64,000 nucleotides of DNA from Bacteroidota bacterium (GTDB lineage Bacteria > Bacteroidota > Ignavibacteria > Ignavibacteriales > Ignavibacteriaceae): the NCBI GenBank assembly GCA_021824145.1, contig JAKALM010000012.1:48973-112972 (forward strand), read 5' to 3'. Below, one piece after another: positions 46,473-56,435 of this stretch. The stretch's first letter is position 1; the number at the start of each line of letters is the position of its first letter. The notes under the pieces were generated by a model. The model was not told the DNA's origin. It did not search any database and saw only the letters and a list, made by a program, of their open reading frames with translations. A program made the translations under genes and the position numbers.

Positions 46473-47284
46473 GCTTTATAGTTGTTTCAATTATATTTTT
46501 GATAACCGGACTATTCACTGGAATCTTAGCGGGAATGTTGGGAGTTGGCGGGGGATTGATTTTTGTCCCTATGCTTTATTTACTTCTTCCTTTTGCCCCA
46601 ATTGATAAAAGCCAGATTTCATATATTGCGATTGGAACTTCATTGTTTGCGGCAGCAATTACTTCCATAAGTTCTGGTACAAATCATTATTTGGCAAAAA
46701 ATGTAGAGAAGAGAAAAGCAGTCTTCTTAGCAGTTGGAAGTATGTTTTCTTCAGTTATTGCTTCATTTTTTGTAATAAAAGTGGAATCATTCTACTTGAA
46801 AGTAATATTTGCTCTAGTTTTTATAATTATTGCCATTAAAATGTTTTCGGAAAGGAATAGCAAGAATAACAAAAAAATTAAAGAGCCAATAATTCTTCAT
46901 GATTATTATGCAATAATTTTTGGTATTCTTATCGGAATTTTTGCATCATTCACTGGTTTGGGTGGGGGAATTTTGTTTGTTCCGGTGTTAACATATTTGT
47001 ATGCTGTCGATATTAAAAAAGCAATCGGAACTTCCTCGTTGGTAATTAGCTTAACCGGAATTGCCGCTGCCACTGCCTATTCATTTCATGAACCAAAAGG
47101 GTTTATTGCTCCGTTTCAATTTGGTTATATTTATTTAGCAGCAGGACTGCCCTTGGCAATAGGAGCTGCAGTTGGTGCTGTTAAAGGTGTGAAAATTGTC
47201 CTTGGCTCTTCGTCCGAAAAAATGAAGAAAATATTTTCAATTCTTATAATTCTTATCGTCATTAAAATCTTGTTGGGATTTTAG
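46469..47284 (+). CDS. TauE/SafE-family membrane transporter
   Basis: The 271-residue inner-membrane protein has about eight hydrophobic helices in two halves. Each half starts with the family's glycine-rich motif: GMLGVGGGLIFVP (about 22-34) and SFTGLGGGILFVP (about 161-173). Members export or import small anions such as sulfite, sulfoacetate or taurine-derived compounds; the substrate is not visible. The start is a TTG that overlaps the TGA stop of the Ctp gene (TTGA), consistent with the first helix beginning at once and with coupled translation. Confidence 0.88.
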   Translation: MSFIVVSIIFLITGLFTGILAGMLGVGGGLIFVPMLYLLLPFAPIDKSQISYIAIGTSLFAAAITSISSGTNHYLAKNVEKRKAVFLAVGSMFSSVIASFFVIKVESFYLKVIFALVFIIIAIKMFSERNSKNNKKIKEPIILHDYYAIIFGILIGIFASFTGLGGGILFVPVLTYLYAVDIKKAIGTSSLVISLTGIAAATAYSFHEPKGFIAPFQFGYIYLAAGLPLAIGAAVGAVKGVKIVLGSSSEKMKKIFSILIILIVIKILLGF

Positions 47285-47413
47285 ATAGCATTCCTTTTAC
47301 ATTTAATTAAAAATCCTTTTAAAAATAAGTGTATTTTTGCCATGTTCTGATTTTATGGTTATGTTTGAACAAAAGTTAGGCGTAATTTTATTTACTGTTC
47401 AGAAAAGGCGACA

Positions 47414-48724
47414 ATGAAAAGGCTATTATTTTCACTTCTTGCTTTATCCAATCTTTTTTTAATCGGCTGCATGGATAGTTATTATCTAAAGGATTATAAA
47501 TCTAAAAAAAAATTTTATGATTTCGTAAATCAAAAATCTGAAGATAGATCAGTTGACGTAAAAATGAAAGATGGAAAAATTTATGAGACTGATATTCTAA
47601 AGATCAATAAAGATACAACACTCATAAAACAGCCGATTACAAAAATTAAGGTTGGTAATCAAACAGCTTTTTCAAAAGCAGAAATTCAAAATATTGAATA
47701 CAAAAAATTTAATCCAAGCGGTATTGGCAACACTGCGGAAATAACTTTTAATTCCGGTAAAAAAATATTAGTTCAGGATTTAATGAGCAATAAAGATTCA
47801 ATATTTATCTCTTCGCGAGCACCAATCATTTATCTAACAAAAGAACTAGTGCCAATACCAACAACAGAAATAAAAATGGTTTCCTACAATAACAGGCTAA
47901 AAGGTTTGGCAGAATTTATAGGAATAGGATTTATTACAGGCTTATTAATTGGAACTGAGAGCAGTGCAAATCTTCCACCGTTACCTTATATGGGCGGCGG
48001 ATCTGATCCCGCATTTGTAACAATTGCTTTAACTTTGGTTGGTGGGTTAAGCGGCGTACTTATCGGTCCTATTGTAGGATCAAGGCAAGACTATATATTT
48101 ATCGAACCTGAAGAGTTTAAAGGATGGTCTGCTTTTGGAATACTCGGTGGAATTGGAATAGACAATATTAAAAGTTCACTTGATAATAATCCTAATTATA
48201 TTCGGGACGGAATTGTTAAATATACTTTTGGTGGTTATGTTACTTGGAGCTTTAATAAAAATATTGCATTAAGAGCAGAACTACTTAAAACTACCAAAGG
48301 CGGAAGTTACGAGACAGATTATACCAGTAATTATCAAGATGTAAGCTATATTTCAACAGCATATTTAAATTTTTTAGAAGTTCCAATTTTGTTTCAATAT
48401 AGCTTTCCTAATATTTATTTTCATCCAAGATTTTATGCAGGACCAGCATTAAGCTTTTTTCTTAACGGAAGCATTAATAAAGTACCTGGTGATTATAGTT
48501 ATCCAGTTAACAACATTAGATATGAAAGAGATATAACTGGAAATGAAGTCAACAGTCCTGATATTGATTTGATTGTAGGGACGGGAATAAATTTAAAAGG
48601 GAATATAACAATTGATTTTCGATACGATTGGGGATTAAGAACATTAAGCAACAATTTATTTGAGGGACAAGCTGGTAATCTAAAACTGAAAGTTTTTTCA
48701 ATAATCATGGGGTATGAATTTTAA
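47414..48724 (+). CDS. Lipoprotein with C-terminal outer-membrane barrel-like region
   Basis: The 436-residue protein has a lipoprotein signal ending LFLIGC (lipid-bearing C19). The middle (about 45-150) has repeated short beta segments of the type DVKMKDGKIYETDILKINKDTT and ITFNSGKKILVQDLMSNKDS, like a tandem small beta domain. Two hydrophobic glycine-rich stretches follow (about 165-180 and 196-220). The C-terminal half (about 235-436) has aromatic-rich strands (WSAFGILGGIGI, FGGYVTWSFNKNIALRAEL, YFHPRFYAGPALSFFL) and ends with terminal Phe, as in OmpA-like eight-stranded barrels. I do not recognise a named family. A surface or outer-membrane structural role is likely. Confidence 0.65.
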   Translation: MKRLLFSLLALSNLFLIGCMDSYYLKDYKSKKKFYDFVNQKSEDRSVDVKMKDGKIYETDILKINKDTTLIKQPITKIKVGNQTAFSKAEIQNIEYKKFNPSGIGNTAEITFNSGKKILVQDLMSNKDSIFISSRAPIIYLTKELVPIPTTEIKMVSYNNRLKGLAEFIGIGFITGLLIGTESSANLPPLPYMGGGSDPAFVTIALTLVGGLSGVLIGPIVGSRQDYIFIEPEEFKGWSAFGILGGIGIDNIKSSLDNNPNYIRDGIVKYTFGGYVTWSFNKNIALRAELLKTTKGGSYETDYTSNYQDVSYISTAYLNFLEVPILFQYSFPNIYFHPRFYAGPALSFFLNGSINKVPGDYSYPVNNIRYERDITGNEVNSPDIDLIVGTGINLKGNITIDFRYDWGLRTLSNNLFEGQAGNLKLKVFSIIMGYEF

Positions 48725-49070
48725 TAAGGTACTTTTTACTTAAAGAAGTAAAGTTAAGATGTAATAATTTCCTCGATTCAAATTGTATTTCTACTAAATA
48801 AAATTTCTTGTCACATATTCAAATCAATTAAATCATCTTAATAAAGATATAAGCCTGAAGAAAAAAATTACCAGGCGTTTCCTTTATGACTCCAGGCACT
48901 AAATTAAATCTAAATTAAACAAAATATTGTTAAATTGCGTCAAAATAATTCATTGAATCAATGGCATGATTTTGTATCTATTTTTCTAAAGTTTTTTGAA
49001 ATGGAATCATTATCAAAGAAAAATTTTAGTTGGGAATAGAAGAAATTTATCAATTAAATTAAGGTGCGTT
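48725..49070. other. Intergenic region with no identified feature
   Basis: This 346-base AT-rich gap has a weak hairpin (GCCTG at 48853-48857 with CAGGC at 48872-48876) that lacks a T run. No open frame, RNA or clear promoter could be supported. An in-frame start at 48996 for the following gene was judged unlikely. Confidence 0.5.
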
Positions 49071-50948
49071 ATGAAAGTATATACAAGAATTGTTTTTATG
49101 GTCGGAATTTTCCTATTTCTTGCGAGCAGAAATTTTGCTCAACCAAACCCGCCGACAAACTTAACTGTAGTACAATCAAGTTGGCAAAATTATTTATATG
49201 TAAAACTTGATTGGCAAGGTACTCAATCTGGCCCTATGATGAATCGCTCTGGTTATAACATTTATAGAAAAGATGGTGCCATTGCAGATACTGGAAATTT
49301 TCATCGAATTGCTGAACGCATACCAATGACCAGTTGGATTGACAAATTTATTCATCGAGGAAATACTTATTCTTATTATGTTACTGCAGTTGACCGATCG
49401 GGAGAAAGTAAAGGCTCAGATACCGTTGAAGTTTCAATAGATTCAAGTGTAGTTAAAGCAGTTGTAACAGGAACTTTAAAAAACAGTTCAAATAGTAATG
49501 TAATAGTTCATGGGAGAATTGCTTTTATTCCAGTTTTTGGTTTTGGTATGACGATGACTTTTAGCGATAGCACTGGAAATTTTTTGGCACATCTTTATCC
49601 TGGCACTTACTTGATTTATACTTCAGCTGATGGTTATTATCCAGAGTACTATGATAATGTTAATTATATTATGAAAGCGACACGAGTAACTGTAAATTCT
49701 GGAGACAGCTTAGATTTTAATATAACTTTGCAGCCTCGCACACCAGCATTAAAATATAACATAAGTGGAACTGTAACCGATACATTGGGTAATGGTTTAA
49801 GAGCCTGGATTGAAGTTTATAATGTTTCACATAACTCATTTGCAAAAAGATTTTTCCATACTGTAACAGATAGTGTGGGAAAATACTCTTTAAATGTAAT
49901 TAGCGGTGATACAATAGTAGTTTATGCACACTCTTTTAATCACGATTTTATTCCTCAATTCTACAATGGCAAATCTAACTTCTTAACAGCAGATCGAATT
50001 GCTATTTCTAAAGACACTAGTGGAATCAATTTTGTCCTAAATCATAAACCAATTTATAATAATGGAATAAGTGGAATAGTTATGGATAGTGATAGTGTAG
50101 GTGTTCCGGCAATAGTTCATGCTATTAGAAAAGGTGATTTTGATGATAGACATAAATATTCTACTATGACTGATTCGCTTGGTAATTATACTTTTGAACA
50201 TTTAATACCAGGGAATTATATATTACTTGCAATTCCGCAAGGTGCATATAAACCAACTTATTTTAAGTACGATGGAACTGAAACAATGAAATGGAGAGAA
50301 GCGGATTCAGTTGTAGTTACTACTTCCGGAATCGTAAACGGAATTAATTTTATGGTAAATGCTCTGGGCGATTCAGGAATGGTTTCTGTGAATGGTTCTG
50401 TTAATGATAACGCTGGAAATCCGATTGTTGGTGCGTTTGTTTATGCAAAAGATGAGAATCAAAATATATATTCATATGGTGTAACTGATCAAAATGGAAA
50501 TTATTCAATTGCAGGACTAATCCCTGGAAATTATTCCGTATCATCTTCATCTTATGGTTTCACCGATGCTCAAACCAGCAATGTAACGCTAGATTACAGT
50601 ACTAATTTTTCTTCTTCAAATTCATTTACTTTATCGCCATCAACTGTTACTGGAATAAGTACAAATAATAATCCTAGTGAAATTAATTCTTTTGAGTTGA
50701 ACCAGAATTATCCGAATCCATTCAACCCTACCACAGTTATAAACTTTACAATTCCAACTGAAAGTAAAGTTGTATTGAAGGTTTATAATATTCTTGGAAA
50801 AGAAGTAGCGACTTTAGTAAATGATGTAAAACAAGCTGGAAGTTATAATATTACTTTCAATGCAAGTAAATTAGCAAGCGGTGTTTATTTCTACCAATTG
50901 AAAGCCGGAGATTTCGTTTCTACAAAAAAACTTATCCTGATGAAATAG
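49071..50948 (+). CDS. Secreted protein with fibronectin-like and carboxypeptidase-regulatory-like repeats and T9SS tail
   Basis: I start at the ATG at 49071 (625 residues), which gives a signal peptide (MKVYTRIVFMVGIFLFLASR, cleaved after NFAQ). The mature part opens with a fibronectin type III-like unit (PNPPTNLTVVQSSW through YSYYVTAVDRSGESKG). Four repeats of the carboxypeptidase-regulatory-like type follow, marked by TDSLGNYTFEHLIPGNY, TDSVGKYSLNVISGD and TDQNGNYSIAGLIPGNYSV. The tail has LNQNYPNPFNPTTVINF and ends YQLKAGDFVSTKKLILMK, a textbook T9SS type A sorting domain. It is therefore a likely cargo of the PorU/PorV system. Binding partner or substrate is unknown. Confidence 0.9.
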   Translation: MKVYTRIVFMVGIFLFLASRNFAQPNPPTNLTVVQSSWQNYLYVKLDWQGTQSGPMMNRSGYNIYRKDGAIADTGNFHRIAERIPMTSWIDKFIHRGNTYSYYVTAVDRSGESKGSDTVEVSIDSSVVKAVVTGTLKNSSNSNVIVHGRIAFIPVFGFGMTMTFSDSTGNFLAHLYPGTYLIYTSADGYYPEYYDNVNYIMKATRVTVNSGDSLDFNITLQPRTPALKYNISGTVTDTLGNGLRAWIEVYNVSHNSFAKRFFHTVTDSVGKYSLNVISGDTIVVYAHSFNHDFIPQFYNGKSNFLTADRIAISKDTSGINFVLNHKPIYNNGISGIVMDSDSVGVPAIVHAIRKGDFDDRHKYSTMTDSLGNYTFEHLIPGNYILLAIPQGAYKPTYFKYDGTETMKWREADSVVVTTSGIVNGINFMVNALGDSGMVSVNGSVNDNAGNPIVGAFVYAKDENQNIYSYGVTDQNGNYSIAGLIPGNYSVSSSSYGFTDAQTSNVTLDYSTNFSSSNSFTLSPSTVTGISTNNNPSEINSFELNQNYPNPFNPTTVINFTIPTESKVVLKVYNILGKEVATLVNDVKQAGSYNITFNASKLASGVYFYQLKAGDFVSTKKLILMK

Positions 50949-50974
50949 CAGTTTTATTTGATTCATCATCAGAG

Positions 50975-51007
50975 GAGCCGCCAAGATAATTGACGGCTCT
51001 TTTTTTA
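50975..51007 (+). terminator. Intrinsic terminator after the T9SS cargo gene
   Basis: GAGCCG (50975-50980) pairs with CGGCTC (50994-50999), with an inner CAA/TTG extension beyond one mismatch, followed by eight T (51000-51007). It lies 26 bases after the stop codon. Confidence 0.88.
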
Positions 51008-51150
51008 TAATGAATAAATATTCGATCATTTTTATAATTCATTAATATCAAATAGCTATTCTTGATATAACTCCCTTCGATAAAGAAAACTTTTTATTAA
51101 ATTTATTTTAAACAATTTATTCTCTTAATTCACAACTTGAGGTTCTATTA

Positions 51151-52272
51151 ATGATAGTTATCCTACATCCAAATATTGATGAAAATTCAGCATCATTCAA
51201 AAAAACTTGGAATTATTTAAATAATCTTAAAAACATAAGAACTCAAAAGCATATTGTCGAAGGTCAATTTCAAAAGCTAACAGAAATATATTTATTTGGA
51301 GATACAGCTGCTTTGAATAAAGAGGAAATAGAAGCTTTGCCTTCTGTAGAAAGAGTAGTTAGAGTTTCTCAAGAGTATAGAATTCTTGGAAGGCACAAAG
51401 ATAGCAAACGATTAACTGGTTTTGAATATAATGGCGTTCGATTTGACCAAGATAATCTGCATGTCTTTGCTGGGCTTTGTGCTGTGGATACAAAAGAACA
51501 TGTTGAACAAATGATGAAAGCCTTGAAAGAGAACGATCAGGTGTGCACTAGAATGGGTGCATATAAACCTCGTACAAATCCTTATTCATTTCAAGGGCAC
51601 GGAAAAGATTGTTTGCCTTATGTATTTGAGTTAGCGGGTAAATACGGCATTAAAATAATTGCAATGGAAATACTTCATGAGAATCATATTCAAGAAATAA
51701 TAGATGCATTGGAAGAAACTGGAAATCCTACTGGTGTTATGTTCCAAGTTGGTACCCGTAATACACAAAATTTTGAATTATTAAAAGCAATTGGAAGACA
51801 AAGTCAGTTCCCAGTTTTATTAAAAAGAGGATTTGGAATTACATTAAATGAATCTTTAAATGCAGCTGAATATTTAGCAAGCGAAGGAAATGCAAAAGTA
51901 ATATTTTGTTTAAGAGGGATGAAAACTTCATTTTCAGAGCCGCACAGAAATATGGTTGATTTTAGCTTAGTGCCAGCTATTAAAAGATTAACAAGAATGC
52001 CAGTGTGTATCGATCCATCTCACTCTGTTGGATCGCGTGAAGCATCACCAGATGGTATTTTAGATATTTTTCACGCTACTGCACAAGGAATTATTGTTGG
52101 TGCAAATATGGTTCTAGTTGATTTTCATCCAGATCCAATTAAAGCACTTGTTGATGGCCCTCAAGCTCTTCAACTAAAAGAGTTGAGTAGGTTTTTAGAA
52201 GATGTAAAGATTACTCGTGAAGCATACGAGAAAAGGAGAAATTTAGCAAAAGAGAGCAAACCAATTAAATAA
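51151..52272 (+). CDS. aroF: 3-deoxy-7-phosphoheptulonate synthase, type I-beta
   Basis: The 373-residue enzyme condenses phosphoenolpyruvate and erythrose 4-phosphate, the first step of the shikimate pathway to aromatic amino acids. Residues about 1-85 form the ferredoxin-like regulatory domain seen in Thermotoga-type enzymes. The barrel follows with GAYKPRTNPYSFQG (about 140-153), FQVGTRNTQNFELL, LLKRGFG (about 225), IFCLRGMKTSF, and CIDPSHSVGSRE (about 288). All metal- and substrate-binding regions are present. The N-terminal domain implies feedback control, probably by Tyr or Phe. It stands alone between two terminated or spaced units. Confidence 0.95.
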   Translation: MIVILHPNIDENSASFKKTWNYLNNLKNIRTQKHIVEGQFQKLTEIYLFGDTAALNKEEIEALPSVERVVRVSQEYRILGRHKDSKRLTGFEYNGVRFDQDNLHVFAGLCAVDTKEHVEQMMKALKENDQVCTRMGAYKPRTNPYSFQGHGKDCLPYVFELAGKYGIKIIAMEILHENHIQEIIDALEETGNPTGVMFQVGTRNTQNFELLKAIGRQSQFPVLLKRGFGITLNESLNAAEYLASEGNAKVIFCLRGMKTSFSEPHRNMVDFSLVPAIKRLTRMPVCIDPSHSVGSREASPDGILDIFHATAQGIIVGANMVLVDFHPDPIKALVDGPQALQLKELSRFLEDVKITREAYEKRRNLAKESKPIK

Positions 52273-52368
52273 TTTTTTCGGTTTACAAATTTCATTAAAC
52301 TTTTTTAAAATATTTTCGATAAATATAGATAGAATATTTTTTAGATCTAGAAATTATTTGGAGCTATT

Positions 52369-55300
52369 TTGGTAAGGATTACCAAATCTAAATATTTTAA
52401 ATGGTTTATAGCGCTATTTTTGTTTTTTGCATTTAGACAAAATTTCCCACAAATTAATAATATCATTTCTGGCCACTACACCATTGAAAATGGCTTATCT
52501 CAAAGTTCTACAAATTGTATTGCTCAAGACAAATACGGTTTTATGTGGTTTGGAACTCAAGATGGATTAAATAGGTTTGACGGATATGGATTTACGATAT
52601 TCAAAAACTCATTTGATGATTCAACTTCGCTTTCTGATAACAGCATTATTTGTTTATTGGTAGATAAGTCAGGTACATTATGGGTAGGAACCGATTTTGG
52701 CGGATTAAATAAATTTAATTATGAATCACAATCATTTACTTCTTTTAAACATAATCGGAATAATTTAAATAGTATTTCTTCTAATCATATCAATTCAATA
52801 GCAGAAGACTTATCAGGAAATATTTGGATTGCTACTAATGCCGGATTAGATTTTTTAAATACTAAAAATAATTCATTCATTCACTACAAACACAATAGTT
52901 TTAACAATAACTCATTATGCAGCGATTCTGTAAACATTCTTTTTGTTGATAAGAATGGGAATTTATGGATTGGAACAGATAATGGTTTAGATGAGCTAGA
53001 TATTTCAAAAAAAAAATTTTCTCACTTTAAAAATATTCCTGGTAATTCGGCTTCAATTTCTTCCAATAAAATTCTAGCAATTACACAAAGCTTTGATGGC
53101 GATATTTGGATTGGTACTGTTGACGCTGGCTTAAATAAGTTGGATTTAAAGAATAAAATATTTATTAGTTATAAACATTCAAAAGATAATGCCAGTAGTT
53201 TGGGTTCGGATTCTGTTGAAGCGTTGTTAACAGATAAAGATGGAACTATTTGGGTTGGTTGTACTTCAGGAGGAATTAATGAATTTATTCCGAAGTTGGG
53301 AAAATTTTTTCATTTCATAAATAATCCTTATGATCCTATAAATATTGAAGATGATCAGGTTCTTTCAATTTTCCAGGATAGAGAAGGTTTAATTTGGATA
53401 GGAAGTTTTACTGATGGTGTTTATAATTTAAATAAAAACATTGGATTGTTTGGAAAAGTAAATAAGCAATTTAATAATCCAAATGGATTAAATGATGATC
53501 AAGTAAATGCTTTTTCTGAAGATGCAAGCGGAAACATTTTAATAGGTACAGATTCTGGCGGGTTAAATATTCTAAATAAAGAAACTGGACAATTTACCCA
53601 TTTAATGAAAAGTGCTTCAGAAAATAGTTTAATCAACAACTCTATTGCTTCTTTATATGTAGATACAAAAGGAATAATTTGGATAGGCACTATTGCTGGT
53701 TTAGATAAATATGATCCTATAAATAAAACTTTTAAACATTATAAACATGAAAAAAATAATCCAAATTCTTTAGGGAATCCTTACGTTAATTCAATTATTT
53801 CTGATAATTCTGGGAATTTATGGATAGGGTTTTGGGGCGGAGGGTTTGATAAATTAGATGCGTTAGGCAGATTTACGCATTTTAAACATGATCCTAAAAA
53901 TCCCAACAGTCTATGCAATGATAATATTTCAGATTTATATCTTGATAAGCACGGAATGATCTGGATTGGAACTAATGAAGGTTTAGATTGTTTTAATCCA
54001 ATTACAAAAAACTTTACTCGTTTCGTTCATGATTCTAAAAACAAAAACAGCTTAAATGAAAATGTAATTTATTCAATCTATAAATTTCCAAATGACAACA
54101 AACCTTATTTGTGGATAGGAACTGCTGGTGGTGGAATAAATAGATTAAATATAAAAACAGGAAAGTTTATTAATTTCACTGAGAAAGATGGTTTGGCAAA
54201 TAACCAGGTTTATGGAATATTGGGAGATAAAGAAGGTAATTTATGGTTAAGTACAAATAAGGGAATATCCAAATTTAATCCAATCGCAAAGCATTTTAAA
54301 AATTACGATAGAAGTTTTGGCTTACAAAGTAATGAATTTAATCAAGGTGCCTTTTTCCAAAGTAAAGATGGCGAAATGTTTTTCGGAGGAATAAAAGGCT
54401 TCAATATGTTTTATCCAGAAAATATTAAGGAAAATTTTTACAAGCCGCCTGTTGTTATTACATCCGTAAAAGCATTTAATAAAATTGTTAAACTTTCCAA
54501 TCCCATTTTTCTTACAAAAGAATTATCTCTTTCGTACAAAGACTATGTTCTCACATTTTCTTTTGCATCATTAAGTTATACAAATCCAAATAACAATAAA
54601 TTTGCATATAAACTTGAAGGGTTTGACAAAGAGTGGATTGATTTAGGAAAGAATAATACTGTAACTTTTTCCAATCTTAATCCAGGTGAATATATCTTAC
54701 ATGTAAAAGCTACCAATAATGATGGTATTTGGAATGAATCGGGTACTTCGTTAAAGTTAATTATTAAACCGCCATTTTGGTTAACATGGTGGTTTAAAAT
54801 TTTATTTTCTCTATTCTTAATTTTTGTTTTGTTCATTCTATTTAGAATGAGAATTAAAAATATTCGGAATCAAAATAAAATGCTCGAAGCAATTATATCC
54901 GAACGAACAAAAGAATTGCAGCTAAAGACCAAGGAATTAGAAAAGTACAATAAAATGCAAGGAGAAATATTGGAACAGCTCTCGGAATCAGAATCGGAGC
55001 TGAAAGAACTTAATGCTGCTAAAGATAAATATTTTTCAATATTAGCTCACGATTTGAGAAGCCCATTTAATAGTTTAGTAGGATTTTCGGATTTGCTAGA
55101 AAATGAATTTGAAAATTTAGATAAAGATGAAATAAAAAAATCTGCAAGAAATATAAATCTATCTGCAAAAAATTTATTAAAGTTGATTAATAATTTGCTT
55201 GAATGGTCAATGTTTCACGCTGGTAAGATGGAATTCAAACCAGGGAATGAAAATTTATCAAAAGCTGTGGATGATGTTATAAATATTATCCATGGTAATG

Positions 55301-55698
55301 CATTACAAAAATCAATTAGTATCAAAAATGAAATTAAAGAAGATACCCATGTTTGGGCAGATGGTTTTATGCTGCATTCAATTTTCCAAAATCTGATTTC
55401 AAATTCTATAAAATTTACAGGAAGAGGTGGAGTAGTTGAAATTTCTTCAAATGAAGAAGATGGATTTGTGAAAATTATTGTAAGCGATTCGGGTGTTGGT
55501 ATTGATGAGGAGGATATTCCTAAAATTTTTGATATTAAAAAAGCTCATTCTACTAAAGGTACGGAAAATGAATCCGGAAGTGGCTTGGGATTGAACCTTT
55601 GTAAAGAATTAATTAAAAAACATGGTGGAAAAATTTCTGTTGAAAGTAAAAAAGGTACTGGAACTAAATTTATTTTTACTCTTCCTAAAAATAATTAA
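52369..55698 (+). CDS. Sensor histidine kinase with 14 propeller repeats and Y_Y_Y domain
   Basis: The 1109-residue protein starts at a TTG with GGAG five bases upstream. A signal or anchor (about 10-26) precedes a periplasmic region of 14 Reg_prop-type repeats (pattern G-x-(I/L)-W-(I/V)-G-T-x-x-G-(L/I), e.g. GTLWVGTDFGGLNKF and GMIWIGTNEGLDCF), enough for two seven-bladed propellers (about 40-690). A Y_Y_Y domain (about 720-800), one membrane helix (about 806-826), a coiled coil, HisKA with H894 in LAHDLRSPF, and an ATPase domain (NLISNSIKF, DSGVGI, SGSGLGL) follow. Bacteroides proteins of this shape usually also carry a receiver and an AraC-type output, which are missing, so it needs a separate regulator; none is adjacent. 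Ligands of such sensors are often glycans. Confidence 0.93.
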   Translation: MVRITKSKYFKWFIALFLFFAFRQNFPQINNIISGHYTIENGLSQSSTNCIAQDKYGFMWFGTQDGLNRFDGYGFTIFKNSFDDSTSLSDNSIICLLVDKSGTLWVGTDFGGLNKFNYESQSFTSFKHNRNNLNSISSNHINSIAEDLSGNIWIATNAGLDFLNTKNNSFIHYKHNSFNNNSLCSDSVNILFVDKNGNLWIGTDNGLDELDISKKKFSHFKNIPGNSASISSNKILAITQSFDGDIWIGTVDAGLNKLDLKNKIFISYKHSKDNASSLGSDSVEALLTDKDGTIWVGCTSGGINEFIPKLGKFFHFINNPYDPINIEDDQVLSIFQDREGLIWIGSFTDGVYNLNKNIGLFGKVNKQFNNPNGLNDDQVNAFSEDASGNILIGTDSGGLNILNKETGQFTHLMKSASENSLINNSIASLYVDTKGIIWIGTIAGLDKYDPINKTFKHYKHEKNNPNSLGNPYVNSIISDNSGNLWIGFWGGGFDKLDALGRFTHFKHDPKNPNSLCNDNISDLYLDKHGMIWIGTNEGLDCFNPITKNFTRFVHDSKNKNSLNENVIYSIYKFPNDNKPYLWIGTAGGGINRLNIKTGKFINFTEKDGLANNQVYGILGDKEGNLWLSTNKGISKFNPIAKHFKNYDRSFGLQSNEFNQGAFFQSKDGEMFFGGIKGFNMFYPENIKENFYKPPVVITSVKAFNKIVKLSNPIFLTKELSLSYKDYVLTFSFASLSYTNPNNNKFAYKLEGFDKEWIDLGKNNTVTFSNLNPGEYILHVKATNNDGIWNESGTSLKLIIKPPFWLTWWFKILFSLFLIFVLFILFRMRIKNIRNQNKMLEAIISERTKELQLKTKELEKYNKMQGEILEQLSESESELKELNAAKDKYFSILAHDLRSPFNSLVGFSDLLENEFENLDKDEIKKSARNINLSAKNLLKLINNLLEWSMFHAGKMEFKPGNENLSKAVDDVINIIHGNALQKSISIKNEIKEDTHVWADGFMLHSIFQNLISNSIKFTGRGGVVEISSNEEDGFVKIIVSDSGVGIDEEDIPKIFDIKKAHSTKGTENESGSGLGLNLCKELIKKHGGKISVESKKGTGTKFIFTLPKNN

Positions 55699-55812
55699 AA
55701 ATAGAACCTCTTTAACTGAAATATATTAATAGTCTTTAGTGGGAATCTTTTCATAAAAATCTTCATCTTATACTCAATTAATTATTTTTTATAGAAATAT
55801 CCGGAGAAATAA

Positions 55813-56301
55813 ATGAAAAAGAATATAAATAAGAAAATGAATAAGAATTTGAAAAAATATATTGGTTTTGGTGCTATTGTAGTTATTGCTTTGCTATATT
55901 TTTTGGTCTTTAATAAAAGTAAAGAAGATTCGCTTAAATGGTATGATAATTTAGAACAAGCTGAAGTAGTTGCACAAAAAGAAGGAAAGCCGATATTGAT
56001 TAATTTTACAGGATCTGATTGGTGTATTTGGTGTAAAAGATTGAGATCGGAAGTATTTTCACAAGATGCATTTATAAATTATGCTAAAGACAATCTTGTA
56101 CTTGTAAAAATAGATTTCCCAGAAAAAATTCAACAATCCGAAGAAGTTAAATTTTATAATAATCAGTTAGCGCAAAAATTCAATGTTCAAGGTTTTCCAA
56201 CAATTGTAATATTGAATAGTAATGGCGGTTTACTTGGGATAACTGGTTATCAAGAAGGCGGTGCTGAAGCATATGTTGCACATATAAAATCTTATTTATG
56301 A
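55813..56301 (+). CDS. Membrane-anchored thioredoxin-like protein
   Basis: The 162-residue protein has a short basic N-terminus, one membrane helix (about 16-34) and a thioredoxin-fold domain facing the periplasm. The active site is NFTGSDWCIWCKRL (C-x2-C at about 75-78), typical of a small Bacteroidota/Planctomycetes group of thioredoxin-like reductases, and the cis-proline is in VQGFPTIVIL. It should reduce or exchange disulfides in exported proteins. Starts at 55813 and 55834 are both possible. It stands alone; no cytochrome maturation genes are near. Confidence 0.88.
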   Translation: MKKNINKKMNKNLKKYIGFGAIVVIALLYFLVFNKSKEDSLKWYDNLEQAEVVAQKEGKPILINFTGSDWCIWCKRLRSEVFSQDAFINYAKDNLVLVKIDFPEKIQQSEEVKFYNNQLAQKFNVQGFPTIVILNSNGGLLGITGYQEGGAEAYVAHIKSYL

Positions 56302-56435
56302 TTTAATTAGAAAAAACTTTTTAATAGGGGATATTTATTTTTTTTACAAATCTTATTATTTAAAATATTTGCCAAATCACATAACAATTCTGTAAATTTA
56401 TCTTGAAAAAATTATTAAGAAATAGGGACGTTCAA

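Noticed and set aside
48996..49070. Earlier start for the T9SS cargo gene
   Set aside because: It adds 25 basic residues before a perfect signal peptide, which begins at the ATG at 49071.
51008..51150. Riboswitch or leader peptide before the DAHP synthase gene
   Set aside because: The 5' region is short and AT-rich, with no run of aromatic codons and no conserved aptamer pattern.
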